A stretch of 33,971 nucleotides of DNA, taken from a virus. Below the pieces are notes generated by a model that saw only the letters and a list, made by a program, of their open reading frames with translations, searched no databases and had not been told where the DNA came from. Shown here piece after piece: positions 12,363-21,386 of the stretch. Numbering within the stretch: position 1 is the first letter of the stretch; each line of letters opens with the position of its first letter. Both the position numbers and the translations under genes were made by a program. Location of the stretch: positions 1 to 33,971 of the IMG/VR virus record IMGVR_UViG_3300038825_000257; one strand, 5' to 3'.

Positions 12363-14939
12363 CTATCTTGCTGTTGCGAATTGGAAGGGATTTTTTGCAA
12401 ATGCTAAGTAGACATAAGTTACACCACTTGAACCTAAATCTCCGTCTCCATCTCGTACTTTAAAGCCATTACTAAGTATGTCTATATTATAATTACTTAG
12501 GTCTGTACTTGATGTATTTGGTTGAAGAACAGTATCAGCAACATTAGAAGGAGAAGTTGCATTATCATGGATATTCCACCCATCTCCACTTCTAATACCT
12601 TTTGTTAATACAAATGCAGGTCTGAATCCAGTAAAGACAAAGGCATTATCTGTACTTTGACCATTGCCAACGTATGATCCTGCTTTAATGTATCCTTCTA
12701 TATTTGTAAAACAATAATAAATATAATTATCTGTACCTACCCAAGTATAATTTTCTTTACAAGTCATTATAGAAGAATTAATTGTACCCCATCTTCCAGT
12801 AAGAGGAGCATCAGTAGTATTTAATCTCATACCTGATCCAGAAGTAACACCTTCTGCCCAATAAGTATCCCAATTATAAGCTGTATTTCTATTTTTAGCT
12901 AATATGCAAGTAGGTGCCGCTGATAAACCATGAGATACAGTTTTATCTCCAGAACCTCCATCACCGACTGCTTTAACAATACTAAAACCACCACTAGGGT
13001 CTACTTGATGTGTTGATGTTAAATCTCCAGAACCAGAACTTGTCGTTCCACCATTAGCTCTCCAAAACCAACCAACCTGTAATCCACCATTCTCAGTATC
13101 ATTATTATATAATTGACTACTTGCACCCGTAGTGAAACCATCACTACCTACAGCAGATATATCTTGTCCACTTGTTTGGTCCAGTTCTACAACATTTGTA
13201 TTAGCAAATATTCTTTTACCACCATTAGATGCTATACCTCTTGATGTATCATATAATCTATGAGAATATGCATTACTTCTATTTTTAAACCACAACCAAT
13301 CTGGTTGAAATCCTAATCCTGTAATAGCACGACTAGTAGTACCATCACCTGTCCATATTAAAGGATTAAACAATTTCTGTGGAAAATTGTCGTTAGTTTC
13401 TGCAGGTGATATTGATGTGTTAGTTGGTAGATTGCCAGAACACATGGCTAAGAATCCTGTATCTGGAGCATAATAAAAATTACCATAGCCTGTATCATCA
13501 CTATTACCTTGTGCTGTTTTGTTTCCAGCAAAAGTTCCATCTTGTCCTGCGTTTAATATACTACCAGTTCCATTATATATTTGATCTATAAATGATATAG
13601 GATTATTAGGAGTTGCAGTCCATGACCATTGAGGATTAGTACCTGCTGAAGGATCACCAGAATTAACAAATGCTCCATTTTTAGTAATCCAGCATTTACG
13701 ATTATCTAAATCTAAATGAAAACCTATAATATCTCCTGTTGTAGCAGTAGCAAGACCTGTACTTGTAGCAGTTATTGTTCCAAAACCAGCTACATTAGCA
13801 GCAGTACCATTTGCAGCAACTGTTCCAGAAGCAGGAGCAAAACGCATAGCCCAAATATCTCCTCCTGTATTTGTATTATATGCCACATTTCCAATAGCAG
13901 CTAATCCTAAATAAGGATAACCAGAACTTTCATTTGCTATTAATCTTTCAAAATACCATTTACCACTTGTCATAGCAAAAGTACCTGAAGGCATAGCTAT
14001 ATCACTAGAAGTATTGCCTAAAACTTTTAAATTACCTTCTGATAAAGTTGCATAACTACCTGCATTTAAAGGATTATAAGTAGCAAAATTACCACCATTA
14101 GAACTAGAGTTAAAGGTTGGAGAGTCTAGCATTTGATCGTGTGTTGCTATATTTGCTGTTGTCCAATCGTTTCCTTCGCCACTTGTATCATCTCCTAAAG
14201 CACTACTATCTTGAAACATTAATAAATGTCCTGCACTCCCCCAAGTAATTCCACTACTTAAATCCTTGGGAATCCAAACTCCATTTTTTTCTTCTGCAAA
14301 AACAGTAGGAGCTAATGTGCTTCCATCAACATATGCCCATTGTGCAAAATAACATTGAATAGGATAACCATAATTATAGTAATCTCCTATTGTCCAAGCA
14401 CCAGCAGTAATTCCTGGTAAAGAAGTATATGAACCTCTATTATCTGTATTATAACTAGCCTCTGTTCCATTAATAAAAAATTTTAATTTTTCACTAGCTG
14501 TTCCATTATCAAGATCTCCTTGTATATGAATATTGTACCATGCAGAAGTATCACGAAATAAATTATCTGTACTTAAAACTATAGCATTGCTATTTGTGTT
14601 TACAAGCATGAGAGAATCACCTGCTGTATTACCAGCTGTAGGAGAACAAAACTTAAATTCCATTAAAACAGAACCACTTGTACTATTTCTAGGAGTAAAC
14701 CAAGTTAATGGTCTATCACTTGTAACTGGATTAGTTCCACCTATTGCTGACCTTTTAATCCAAAAATTTAAAGTAAAATGTACGTTAGAATCAACAGTAC
14801 TAAATGTTCTTGTTAATCTACCATTACTTGATGATGTACTACTGGTTGCTGGTATACGAACACTATTAGCTATTTGATGGCTATAGAAATCACCACCTGC
14901 TCCACCTGTTGGTTTTTGCCAGAGTTCATTATTAAACAT
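12363..14939 (-). CDS. Large tail adhesin with lectin-like, SPRY-like and repeated C-terminal domains
   Basis: An 858-residue, Ser/Thr/Gly/Asn-rich protein. Residues 40-215 look like a concanavalin/LamG-type fold (FTLNFWIKRS, LKFFINGTEA, GAWTIGDYYNYG). Residues 320-490 look like a SPRY domain (SGKWYFERLI, GDIIGFHLDLDNRKCWITKNG). The C-terminal third contains three related units, each opening with a G-x-P-x-(W/F/C) strand: GFQPDWLWFKNR, LSAAPTCILAKNR and GFRPAFVLTKG. This recalls DUF7483-type phage adhesins. As the largest gene, beside the fibre and a fibre-assembly-like protein, it is the likely receptor-binding protein. No peptidase S74 or enzyme motif is seen here. Confidence 0.75.
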   Translation of the reverse strand: MFNNELWQKPTGGAGGDFYSHQIANSVRIPATSSTSSSNGRLTRTFSTVDSNVHFTLNFWIKRSAIGGTNPVTSDRPLTWFTPRNSTSGSVLMEFKFCSPTAGNTAGDSLMLVNTNSNAIVLSTDNLFRDTSAWYNIHIQGDLDNGTASEKLKFFINGTEASYNTDNRGSYTSLPGITAGAWTIGDYYNYGYPIQCYFAQWAYVDGSTLAPTVFAEEKNGVWIPKDLSSGITWGSAGHLLMFQDSSALGDDTSGEGNDWTTANIATHDQMLDSPTFNSSSNGGNFATYNPLNAGSYATLSEGNLKVLGNTSSDIAMPSGTFAMTSGKWYFERLIANESSGYPYLGLAAIGNVAYNTNTGGDIWAMRFAPASGTVAANGTAANVAGFGTITATSTGLATATTGDIIGFHLDLDNRKCWITKNGAFVNSGDPSAGTNPQWSWTATPNNPISFIDQIYNGTGSILNAGQDGTFAGNKTAQGNSDDTGYGNFYYAPDTGFLAMCSGNLPTNTSISPAETNDNFPQKLFNPLIWTGDGTTSRAITGLGFQPDWLWFKNRSNAYSHRLYDTSRGIASNGGKRIFANTNVVELDQTSGQDISAVGSDGFTTGASSQLYNNDTENGGLQVGWFWRANGGTTSSGSGDLTSTHQVDPSGGFSIVKAVGDGGSGDKTVSHGLSAAPTCILAKNRNTAYNWDTYWAEGVTSGSGMRLNTTDAPLTGRWGTINSSIMTCKENYTWVGTDNYIYYCFTNIEGYIKAGSYVGNGQSTDNAFVFTGFRPAFVLTKGIRSGDGWNIHDNATSPSNVADTVLQPNTSSTDLSNYNIDILSNGFKVRDGDGDLGSSGVTYVYLAFAKNPFQFATAR

Positions 14940-14950
14940 TTATATTTCCT

Positions 14951-16009
14951 TTATGCAAATGCAAGTTGTGGTGCTCCTAATTGAATAGAACCAGATGCTT
15001 TAACAAAGTATGGTATAATGTCAACTGCATTTGCTGCTGTAGATATTGTTAAACCACTACCACCTGCTGTTTCATAATCTGTTCCTAAACTTAATGTTCT
15101 ACTACCAGTACCATCTTGTATTAAAGCTATAATACCAGATTGACCTGCTGCTTCCGTACTTGGATTTGCTAATGTAACATTACCAGTAGCCGTTAATATA
15201 AAGTTTTGATAAGTAAAATCTAATGTTGTTGAACCAGTAACACTTGCAGTTGATGTGCGACCTTGTTGTGCTGCTGCCCATGTATTAGCTGTATTTAACT
15301 TACATATCGTACTATCAACACTTATTGTTACAGTATCAGTAGCACTTGCTGCTGTATCTATACCAGTTCCTCCTGCTATATCTACTGTATTACCATCATT
15401 AATTGTTTGATTAGAACCACTATCACCAGATAATGTCCAAGAACTCATAGACCCTGCTGAAGTACCTAACTGTGATAACATCTGAAAAGATGTACCATCA
15501 TAGATTACAGATACAATAGCATTTTGTTCTATATCACCTGCTGCAATATCTTGATCGTTTTTCTTTTTAATATTTTTAGCACCTAATCCATTAACATTTA
15601 ATGTAGATGCACCAGACGAAGCATTTGCTGCTTTAAAGTGAAAAACTTGTCCTGCAACATATCCTGTTACTGCTGGTGTTAATGCTATAGCATAAGTATT
15701 TGCACTACCACTATCTGTAGCTTGGAATATTAATCCACCATCTTGTACCTGACCAGCATTTACGCCATCTGTATGTGCTGTACCATCTGCTAATGCTGTT
15801 ATCCTTTGACTACCTAAATCGGCAGCTCCTGTAAAAGCATTTGATCCGTCTTTGTTAATACAAGAATTAATACCAGTTGCTAAGTCATTATCATTAGTAT
15901 CATGTCTATCAGCAACAATCTTAGTACCAGCATCTCTATCTTGTTGCCATACTGATGTGCCTGTATGTGTGCCATTTGTTCTTGTAAATGTACCACCTGA
16001 CCAACCCAT
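14951..16009 (-). CDS. Tail fibre protein
   Basis: A 352-residue protein, rich in Thr, Ala, Gly and Asn with alternating beta-type text. The N-terminus (MGWSGGTFTRTNG, then SVWQQDRDAG, INKDGSNAFTG and QRITALADGT) has the layout of phage fibre N-termini that attach to the tail hub. The rest is repetitive beta structure (GGTGIDTAASATDTVTI, then FTYQNFILTATGNVTLANP), as in trimeric fibres. It precedes the large adhesin gene, so it probably forms the shaft or adaptor that carries it. Confidence 0.78.
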   Translation of the reverse strand: MGWSGGTFTRTNGTHTGTSVWQQDRDAGTKIVADRHDTNDNDLATGINSCINKDGSNAFTGAADLGSQRITALADGTAHTDGVNAGQVQDGGLIFQATDSGSANTYAIALTPAVTGYVAGQVFHFKAANASSGASTLNVNGLGAKNIKKKNDQDIAAGDIEQNAIVSVIYDGTSFQMLSQLGTSAGSMSSWTLSGDSGSNQTINDGNTVDIAGGTGIDTAASATDTVTISVDSTICKLNTANTWAAAQQGRTSTASVTGSTTLDFTYQNFILTATGNVTLANPSTEAAGQSGIIALIQDGTGSRTLSLGTDYETAGGSGLTISTAANAVDIIPYFVKASGSIQLGAPQLAFA

Positions 16010-16067
16010 TATTCTTCTCCTTTATTTGTCTTTGTTATAATACTACTTATTTTTAAATTAATTTCTA

Positions 16068-17723
16068 CTAATTTCTTATTCTTTCATTTAATTCTGCTCC
16101 TGCAAATGGCGTAAATCTAGGAGCTATATTTCTTTTTAAAATTTCTGATAATAATTTTCTTCCTCCAGAAGTTCCATATAATGTTGCTAATGTGCCTGCT
16201 GTTATACCTGTAGCAGTTGGAGCTTGAGATAAACCTCCTGCTAATAAAAAAGCTTGCCCTCCTAAAGTATAAAATGGTGCTAATTCCTCTTGTAATGTAG
16301 TTGATCTTAAAATAGGTTTTGCTGTTTGTGAAATATTAGACATAGGAAATTTTCCTTCTGATATCATTCTATCTTTTCCTCTTTTTCTTGCTACTGCTAT
16401 ACCTTCATCTATTAATCTATCTGGAGTTACAGTTCCAGATACAATTTCACCTGCTTTTTCTATAGTATCTTTTTGGCTTTTTATTGATGCTCCTTTATAT
16501 GTTAAATAATCAGGATAAACTTTATCTAATTCTACATATTTAGCATAATCTTTAGGATTACTAGAAATTCTAATAGAATTATCTAATTCTTTTTTTATTA
16601 ACTCTAAAGCATCTATTTTTTCATCATTTGTAATAGGTTTTCTTTTTTCTCTATTAAGAATATTTCTAATTTTACTATGAGCATTTTTTAAATTTCTTCC
16701 TGTTAATATTTCTTCACCATTTTTTTTTATAAATTTATTAAAAATATCTTTGTTTATAATTTTAGTAATTGCTCTTACATCTGTAACATCAGACAAATTA
16801 TTTTCTATAATATTTGCAATATTATTTTCTATATTAGTTTCTTTTTTATTTATTTTTAAAGGTCTAATAGTTCTATCATAAGCTACATTTATAGCTTTAT
16901 TTAATATTACTGTGCCTTCTTGTGCATTTTGATTGTTTTTAATTGGCTTTATGTTTAAACCAGTAGCTTTATTTATTTTATTTAAAATTTGATTAGCAGA
17001 AGTTCTACTAAAAGATATAACACTTTCCTCTCTTGCCCTTCTAGCTCCTCTACCTAAAAATGGAGTAACTGCTTGTATTCTTTCTAAAGAAGAAGCTCCA
17101 GAACCTACTATTTGTGCAGGACTTAATTTAACACCTTCTTTTAATAATTTTTCTGATACTGGACTAGCTTGTAAAGCACTTCCTGCTACAGCAAATGGTG
17201 CAGTTATAGCTGCTCCTATAGCTCCTTCTTTAGCTCTTTCTTCTATTGCTTCTTTAAATGTAGCATCTTTATCTGGTTCTGCTTTACCTGCTGAGTAAAC
17301 ACCACCTAAGCCTGTACTTTTTAAAAATGTTCTTACTGCTGTTTTACCTAACCCTAATCCTCCTGTTAAAGCACCTCCTATTATTTCTGAAGATAACGCA
17401 ACACCAGGATTATTTTGTTGAAACGTTTTTATTTCTGTTCTTATTTGATCTAATGCTTCATTTCTATCTTGACCTGCTAAAGAACGAACATACGATTCTA
17501 TTTCATCTGCTGTTCCTAATGATATGCCTTGAGCTACTTGTCTGCTTACATCTTTTGCTGATTTTCCAGTTAAATTAATTGGTATAGACCCTTGCCCAAA
17601 AACACCTGGTACTGGTATATTTAATTTTACTCCACCATCTACTCTTTGTATAAATTTATTATTATCAACTGCGTTAGAAGCTCCTAATTTTAATTTTTGT
17701 AATTCATCTTTTGTTAAAGTCAT
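16068..17723 (-). CDS. Internal/DNA-ejection virion protein
   Basis: A 551-residue protein. The N-terminal half has Gly/Ala-rich segments able to insert in membranes (SEIIGGALTGGLGLGKTAVR, AIGAAITAPFAVAGSALQ). The middle is Lys/Asn-rich and helical (IENNIANIIENNLSD), and near the end is another Gly/Ala segment (LGGQAFLLAGGLSQ). It overlaps the preceding large internal protein by 4 bases. Such proteins are packed inside podovirus heads and form the channel for DNA entry, as P22 gp7/16/20 or T7 gp14-16 do. Placement by composition and gene order. Confidence 0.6.
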   Translation of the reverse strand: MTLTKDELQKLKLGASNAVDNNKFIQRVDGGVKLNIPVPGVFGQGSIPINLTGKSAKDVSRQVAQGISLGTADEIESYVRSLAGQDRNEALDQIRTEIKTFQQNNPGVALSSEIIGGALTGGLGLGKTAVRTFLKSTGLGGVYSAGKAEPDKDATFKEAIEERAKEGAIGAAITAPFAVAGSALQASPVSEKLLKEGVKLSPAQIVGSGASSLERIQAVTPFLGRGARRAREESVISFSRTSANQILNKINKATGLNIKPIKNNQNAQEGTVILNKAINVAYDRTIRPLKINKKETNIENNIANIIENNLSDVTDVRAITKIINKDIFNKFIKKNGEEILTGRNLKNAHSKIRNILNREKRKPITNDEKIDALELIKKELDNSIRISSNPKDYAKYVELDKVYPDYLTYKGASIKSQKDTIEKAGEIVSGTVTPDRLIDEGIAVARKRGKDRMISEGKFPMSNISQTAKPILRSTTLQEELAPFYTLGGQAFLLAGGLSQAPTATGITAGTLATLYGTSGGRKLLSEILKRNIAPRFTPFAGAELNERIRN

Positions 17724-19864
17724 TGTTTTAACATCTCCTGTAATGCTTGCAGTTGTAATGATGTTATCATATTTTGATAAGTATCAGGATTTTCTTCTAT
17801 TAATTTAGCTAACCTATTCCATATAACGCTATTTGGTTTTGCTGTTTTAATAGAGCCAGAAGATAAATCAGGTATAACAGTATCATCAAAAAAAGCTCTA
17901 GTTTCAAATGTTTTAGTAACGTCTTTTATATTTGGCGTATATTGATATAATTCTTCATTTTCATTTTGTAGATTTGTATATACTTCATAATCTTCTAAAA
18001 AACTTTGTTCTTGTTGATCTAATATTCCTTTAATTTGTTCTCTAAATACTGCTACACTATCAAATGCTCCAGCTTGTCCTCCAACAAAAGATAATAACCT
18101 TAAAGCATCTTGTTCTGTAACTACGCCTGGTCCTAAAACATCTATTCTTAAAGCTCCTATTAATCCTTGAGTTTCTCCTTTAGCTGCTTTTAAAGCTATT
18201 TCTTCTGGAGTTAATCCGCCTTGTATTAAAGTATTATATCCAGCTTTAAATTCATCAAAAAATCTATTAAAACCAATATCTGAATTATCTATTTTTTTAA
18301 TTAATCTATACATACCTGCTAAAGAACTTCTTTTTTGTTGTAATTTTTCTGATAAATTAGTCATTTGTGTATTATTTTTTAACATTATTTTTTTATCTGT
18401 AGTTCTTTCTGAAACTGATGTTCCTTCTGCTACATTTTTAATAATATTAAATGTATCTAAATTATCTATATTATTATATGTTCCTGCATGCACTATTATT
18501 TCACCATTATTATCTTTAATATCTTCGTCTAATAGTATTACTTGTTCTAATCTGCCATCTATAGTTCGGAGTTTAGAATTGCCTATAGTCCCTATTTTTT
18601 CTGTTAAATTAGAAGATAATGCTAAAGGTTTTACATTTTCTAAATTAGAATTAGAATACATACTTCCAATTCTAAATAAGGTTGGATTTTCGTCTAATAA
18701 ATTTAATAAACTTACATCTGTTGGATTTTGTTTATCAAAAGGTATTGTTTGATTTCGATATATAGTTTTTATTTCTCCAGTTTTACTATCTTTATATTTT
18801 ATTGGTTCTATTCCTTGATAAATATAATTTTTTTCGTTTATATTATTTTCTTTTAAAGTTTGCCCAATTCTTTCATTAGGATAAGCTTCTCTAAATTTTC
18901 CAGTTTCATTATCTCTAATTTGTAAAATTTGATTAGTATTACCTAAACCATCTACTGTTGTTTTGTATCTTAAAGTTGCAATATCTGTAGATTGTGTTCC
19001 ATCTTGTAAAATAGTAGTTACATTTTGTTGTTCAGGTTTAGTAAAAGTAATTTTACCAATTTTGTTTTTTTGTTCTTCTAATTCTAAAGCTCTATTTTGT
19101 ATTCTTCTATTTTGCATATAATCTCTAAATTCTAATTCATTTACATCAGCACCTCTTAATGCTTGAGATAATGCTTGTTCTGCATTAGTTGGTAAAACTT
19201 TTTGTGGTAATGTGCCACTTAGAAACTTACTTATTGCAGATTTATCTTCTGGTATTTCTTGTCCTACTGTTAAAGCTACATTTTGTGGTGCGTATGGTAT
19301 GCCTAATGGTGCTTCTGTTGTAGCTTCTACACCTGGCACTCTTCTTCCTGTTAATTTATTTGGATTATCTCTAGCAAATTGTGCGGCTAATGACTCTTCT
19401 GCTAAAATTTTTTCTCTATCTTCAAAAAATTGTTCGTCTGCTATTCCGCTTGATTTATAGTTTTTTAATGTTTCTCCATAAGTTTCTGGTCTAGTAAATG
19501 TAGACACTCCACCACCTTCTACATTAGTTGGCAATATTTCTAAATTACCTTCAGGACTTACACTCATACCTGTTGTAGATAAATTATTACCTCTTTCCAT
19601 AGCCTTTGCTATTTCAAAAGCTCTACTATAAGATTCTTTAGCTTGTTCTTCTCTATTCATAGCTCTTTTATCAGCAGCTCTAGCTAATACACTACCTAAT
19701 ATTTTAGCAGTCATAGTTCCTACTGGAAATTTACCACCATAAGACTCTGCTGCTATATCTCTAGCACCAATACTACCACTCATTTGTCTTAATTGTTCAG
19801 CTAATAATTTATCATACTCTGTTAGATATGATTGTTGTCTAACTGGTGCTTTTAATACTGCCAT
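17720..19864 (-). CDS. Large internal virion protein
   Basis: A 714-residue, mostly helical, charged and Gln/Asn-rich protein. The N-terminus (YDKLLAEQLRQMSGSIGARD) and long mixed regions show no enzymatic motif and no membrane segment. The segment near residues 500-640 contains GYNTLIQGGLTPEEIALKAA and SFVGGQAGAFDSVAVFREQI. It lies between the S74-domain protein and an ejection-type protein, the place of internal core proteins in podoviruses. A structural or ejectosome role is likely; a peptidoglycan-cutting domain is not evident. Confidence 0.6.
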   Translation of the reverse strand: MAVLKAPVRQQSYLTEYDKLLAEQLRQMSGSIGARDIAAESYGGKFPVGTMTAKILGSVLARAADKRAMNREEQAKESYSRAFEIAKAMERGNNLSTTGMSVSPEGNLEILPTNVEGGGVSTFTRPETYGETLKNYKSSGIADEQFFEDREKILAEESLAAQFARDNPNKLTGRRVPGVEATTEAPLGIPYAPQNVALTVGQEIPEDKSAISKFLSGTLPQKVLPTNAEQALSQALRGADVNELEFRDYMQNRRIQNRALELEEQKNKIGKITFTKPEQQNVTTILQDGTQSTDIATLRYKTTVDGLGNTNQILQIRDNETGKFREAYPNERIGQTLKENNINEKNYIYQGIEPIKYKDSKTGEIKTIYRNQTIPFDKQNPTDVSLLNLLDENPTLFRIGSMYSNSNLENVKPLALSSNLTEKIGTIGNSKLRTIDGRLEQVILLDEDIKDNNGEIIVHAGTYNNIDNLDTFNIIKNVAEGTSVSERTTDKKIMLKNNTQMTNLSEKLQQKRSSLAGMYRLIKKIDNSDIGFNRFFDEFKAGYNTLIQGGLTPEEIALKAAKGETQGLIGALRIDVLGPGVVTEQDALRLLSFVGGQAGAFDSVAVFREQIKGILDQQEQSFLEDYEVYTNLQNENEELYQYTPNIKDVTKTFETRAFFDDTVIPDLSSGSIKTAKPNSVIWNRLAKLIEENPDTYQNMITSLQLQALQEMLKQ

Positions 19865-21048
19865 TAGATTCTTTCCATATTTACATCTAGTTTATTATAA
19901 TCAACCATTAAATAACCAAAGATATTAGATAATACAGCTTTTGGTTTAACTTTTTGAACTTCTTGAGCTATTACACCTCTAAAGCGTTCTGGACTCCATA
20001 AGTAATTCCATTCATAAATATTAAATCCTGATGGGGATTGTCCTACTTTAACTATATTTTCTTTTAATGTTTTATCAGAAGCCGCTATAGCACTACCAGC
20101 TATATTACCTATAGCGTTCATTTGAGCACCATAACCTGCCATTTGCTGTCCGTACCTATTAGCTGCATCTGTTCCTTGAGCTATTGCTCCTTGCATAATT
20201 GGTGGTGGTGCAATACTTGTTCCTGGTACATTTAATCCAGTAGTAGCTGTACCTAAACCAGCAGAACCAACACTTGGTGAACCAGTTAATGTTGCTAATT
20301 CTTCCATTGGTAAACGTCTTTGTAATAATGTATCTGCCATAGCTTGAGCTCTTGCTTGATTTTGCATTTCTCTTATCATACTTGCTTCTGCTAATTGTGA
20401 TTGACGCATAGATTGTGCTTCTCCTGCTAATCCTTGACGCATACGCTGTCCTTCTGCAATAGCTGATTGTGCTAACCCTGATAATTGGTCTGCATGTGTC
20501 ATTTCTAATCGACTCATAGCATCATTATATGCAGTAGAGCCTACTGGTAAGCCAGAATTAATTAAATCTGTATGTAAAGCTGTTTTTTCCATTTGTTGAC
20601 CAGGTTGAATACGATTAAAAGCTCTATCATAATACGCTTTTTCGCTTCTATTAGCATAATCAGTTAAATTATCTGTACTTGCTAAAGGTGTAAATCCTGT
20701 TGTATCTATACCTCCTTGAAATGTTGGCAATGCTCCTAAATCAAACTGTCCAGAAGGCAATTCTCCTAATCTTTGTCCTGCTACATCTAAATATTGTCCG
20801 CCTATTTGTGCTTGTTTAGCTCTTTGCGATTCATATTCAGGTCGCAAAGTATAATCCATTCTAAATCTATCATCACCTATATCTGTTACAACTGTTTGGT
20901 CATAAGGCGTAAATACATCAGGTCTATTCATACGACCTTCTAATCGTGCTGTTTCTACATTAGCTGCACCTTGTGCTTGTGCTGCCCCTGTATAATCTGG
21001 AGCTGGTGGTGGTTTAGGTGGGCTAAATAAATTGCTTACAAATTTCAT
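19864..21048 (-). CDS. Virion protein with C-terminal peptidase S74 (intramolecular chaperone) domain
   Basis: A 394-residue protein. The N-terminal part (SPPKPPPAPDYTGAAQAQG, then Arg/Gln/Met-rich helices with repeated QSM, EGQRMRQG and EMQNQARAQ) resembles helical internal or tail proteins. The last 72 residues start ASDKTLKENIVKVG and continue YEWNYLW, FRGVIAQEV and VDYNKL, which is the S74 self-cleaving chaperone with the Ser-Lys dyad in SDxxLK (about S324, K329). S74 domains usually finish fibres and spikes; here it is on a helical protein in the internal-protein region. It begins at an overlap with a small GNAT-like gene. Confidence 0.78.
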   Translation of the reverse strand: MKFVSNLFSPPKPPPAPDYTGAAQAQGAANVETARLEGRMNRPDVFTPYDQTVVTDIGDDRFRMDYTLRPEYESQRAKQAQIGGQYLDVAGQRLGELPSGQFDLGALPTFQGGIDTTGFTPLASTDNLTDYANRSEKAYYDRAFNRIQPGQQMEKTALHTDLINSGLPVGSTAYNDAMSRLEMTHADQLSGLAQSAIAEGQRMRQGLAGEAQSMRQSQLAEASMIREMQNQARAQAMADTLLQRRLPMEELATLTGSPSVGSAGLGTATTGLNVPGTSIAPPPIMQGAIAQGTDAANRYGQQMAGYGAQMNAIGNIAGSAIAASDKTLKENIVKVGQSPSGFNIYEWNYLWSPERFRGVIAQEVQKVKPKAVLSNIFGYLMVDYNKLDVNMERI

Positions 21049-21386
21049 TATAATTCCTTTCTTAAAATTACTTCTTGTTTTTTATATCCGTTTAAAAGTT
21101 TTTCCCAACCTGCACGACCAACAATTTCAATATTTTTATAATTACGTTTTTTTGCATATTTTTCAACTTTTTCCGTAATTTTAATTATTGATTGTAAATT
21201 TCCTCCTGCAATTCCTATTCTTAAAATATCTAAATGACTTGCAGTTACAAGAGAACAATTATCATCTTTAAATAATTGATAAGTATTATTTTTAATACCT
21301 TTTTCTAAATCTTCTCTAGTTATAAATTCTTGTCCTTTTTCTATTGTTGGAAATAATTGTTCCCATATTTTATCTGTTATATACAT
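21048..21386 (-). CDS. Small GNAT-like/T7 gp13-like protein (112 aa)
   Basis: A 112-residue protein. The first half (ITDKIWEQLFPTIEKGQEFI) is mixed, and the second half (SHLDILRIGIAGGNLQSI, KVEKYAKKRNYKNIEIVGRA, GWEKLLNGY) follows the GNAT pattern, with the acetyl-CoA-loop-like IGIAGGNL and a VGRAGW ending. T7-like podoviruses have a small protein of this type between tail tube and internal core genes. Overlaps both neighbours by one base (TAATG). A virion-assembly role is likely; enzyme activity is uncertain. Confidence 0.6.
   Translation of the reverse strand: MYITDKIWEQLFPTIEKGQEFITREDLEKGIKNNTYQLFKDDNCSLVTASHLDILRIGIAGGNLQSIIKITEKVEKYAKKRNYKNIEIVGRAGWEKLLNGYKKQEVILRKEL

Noticed and set aside
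16033-16041. Third TGTTATAAT extended -10 on the + strand
   Set aside because: It points against the leftward genes, toward no rightward gene, in an AT-rich gap; antisense transcription is possible but unsupported.
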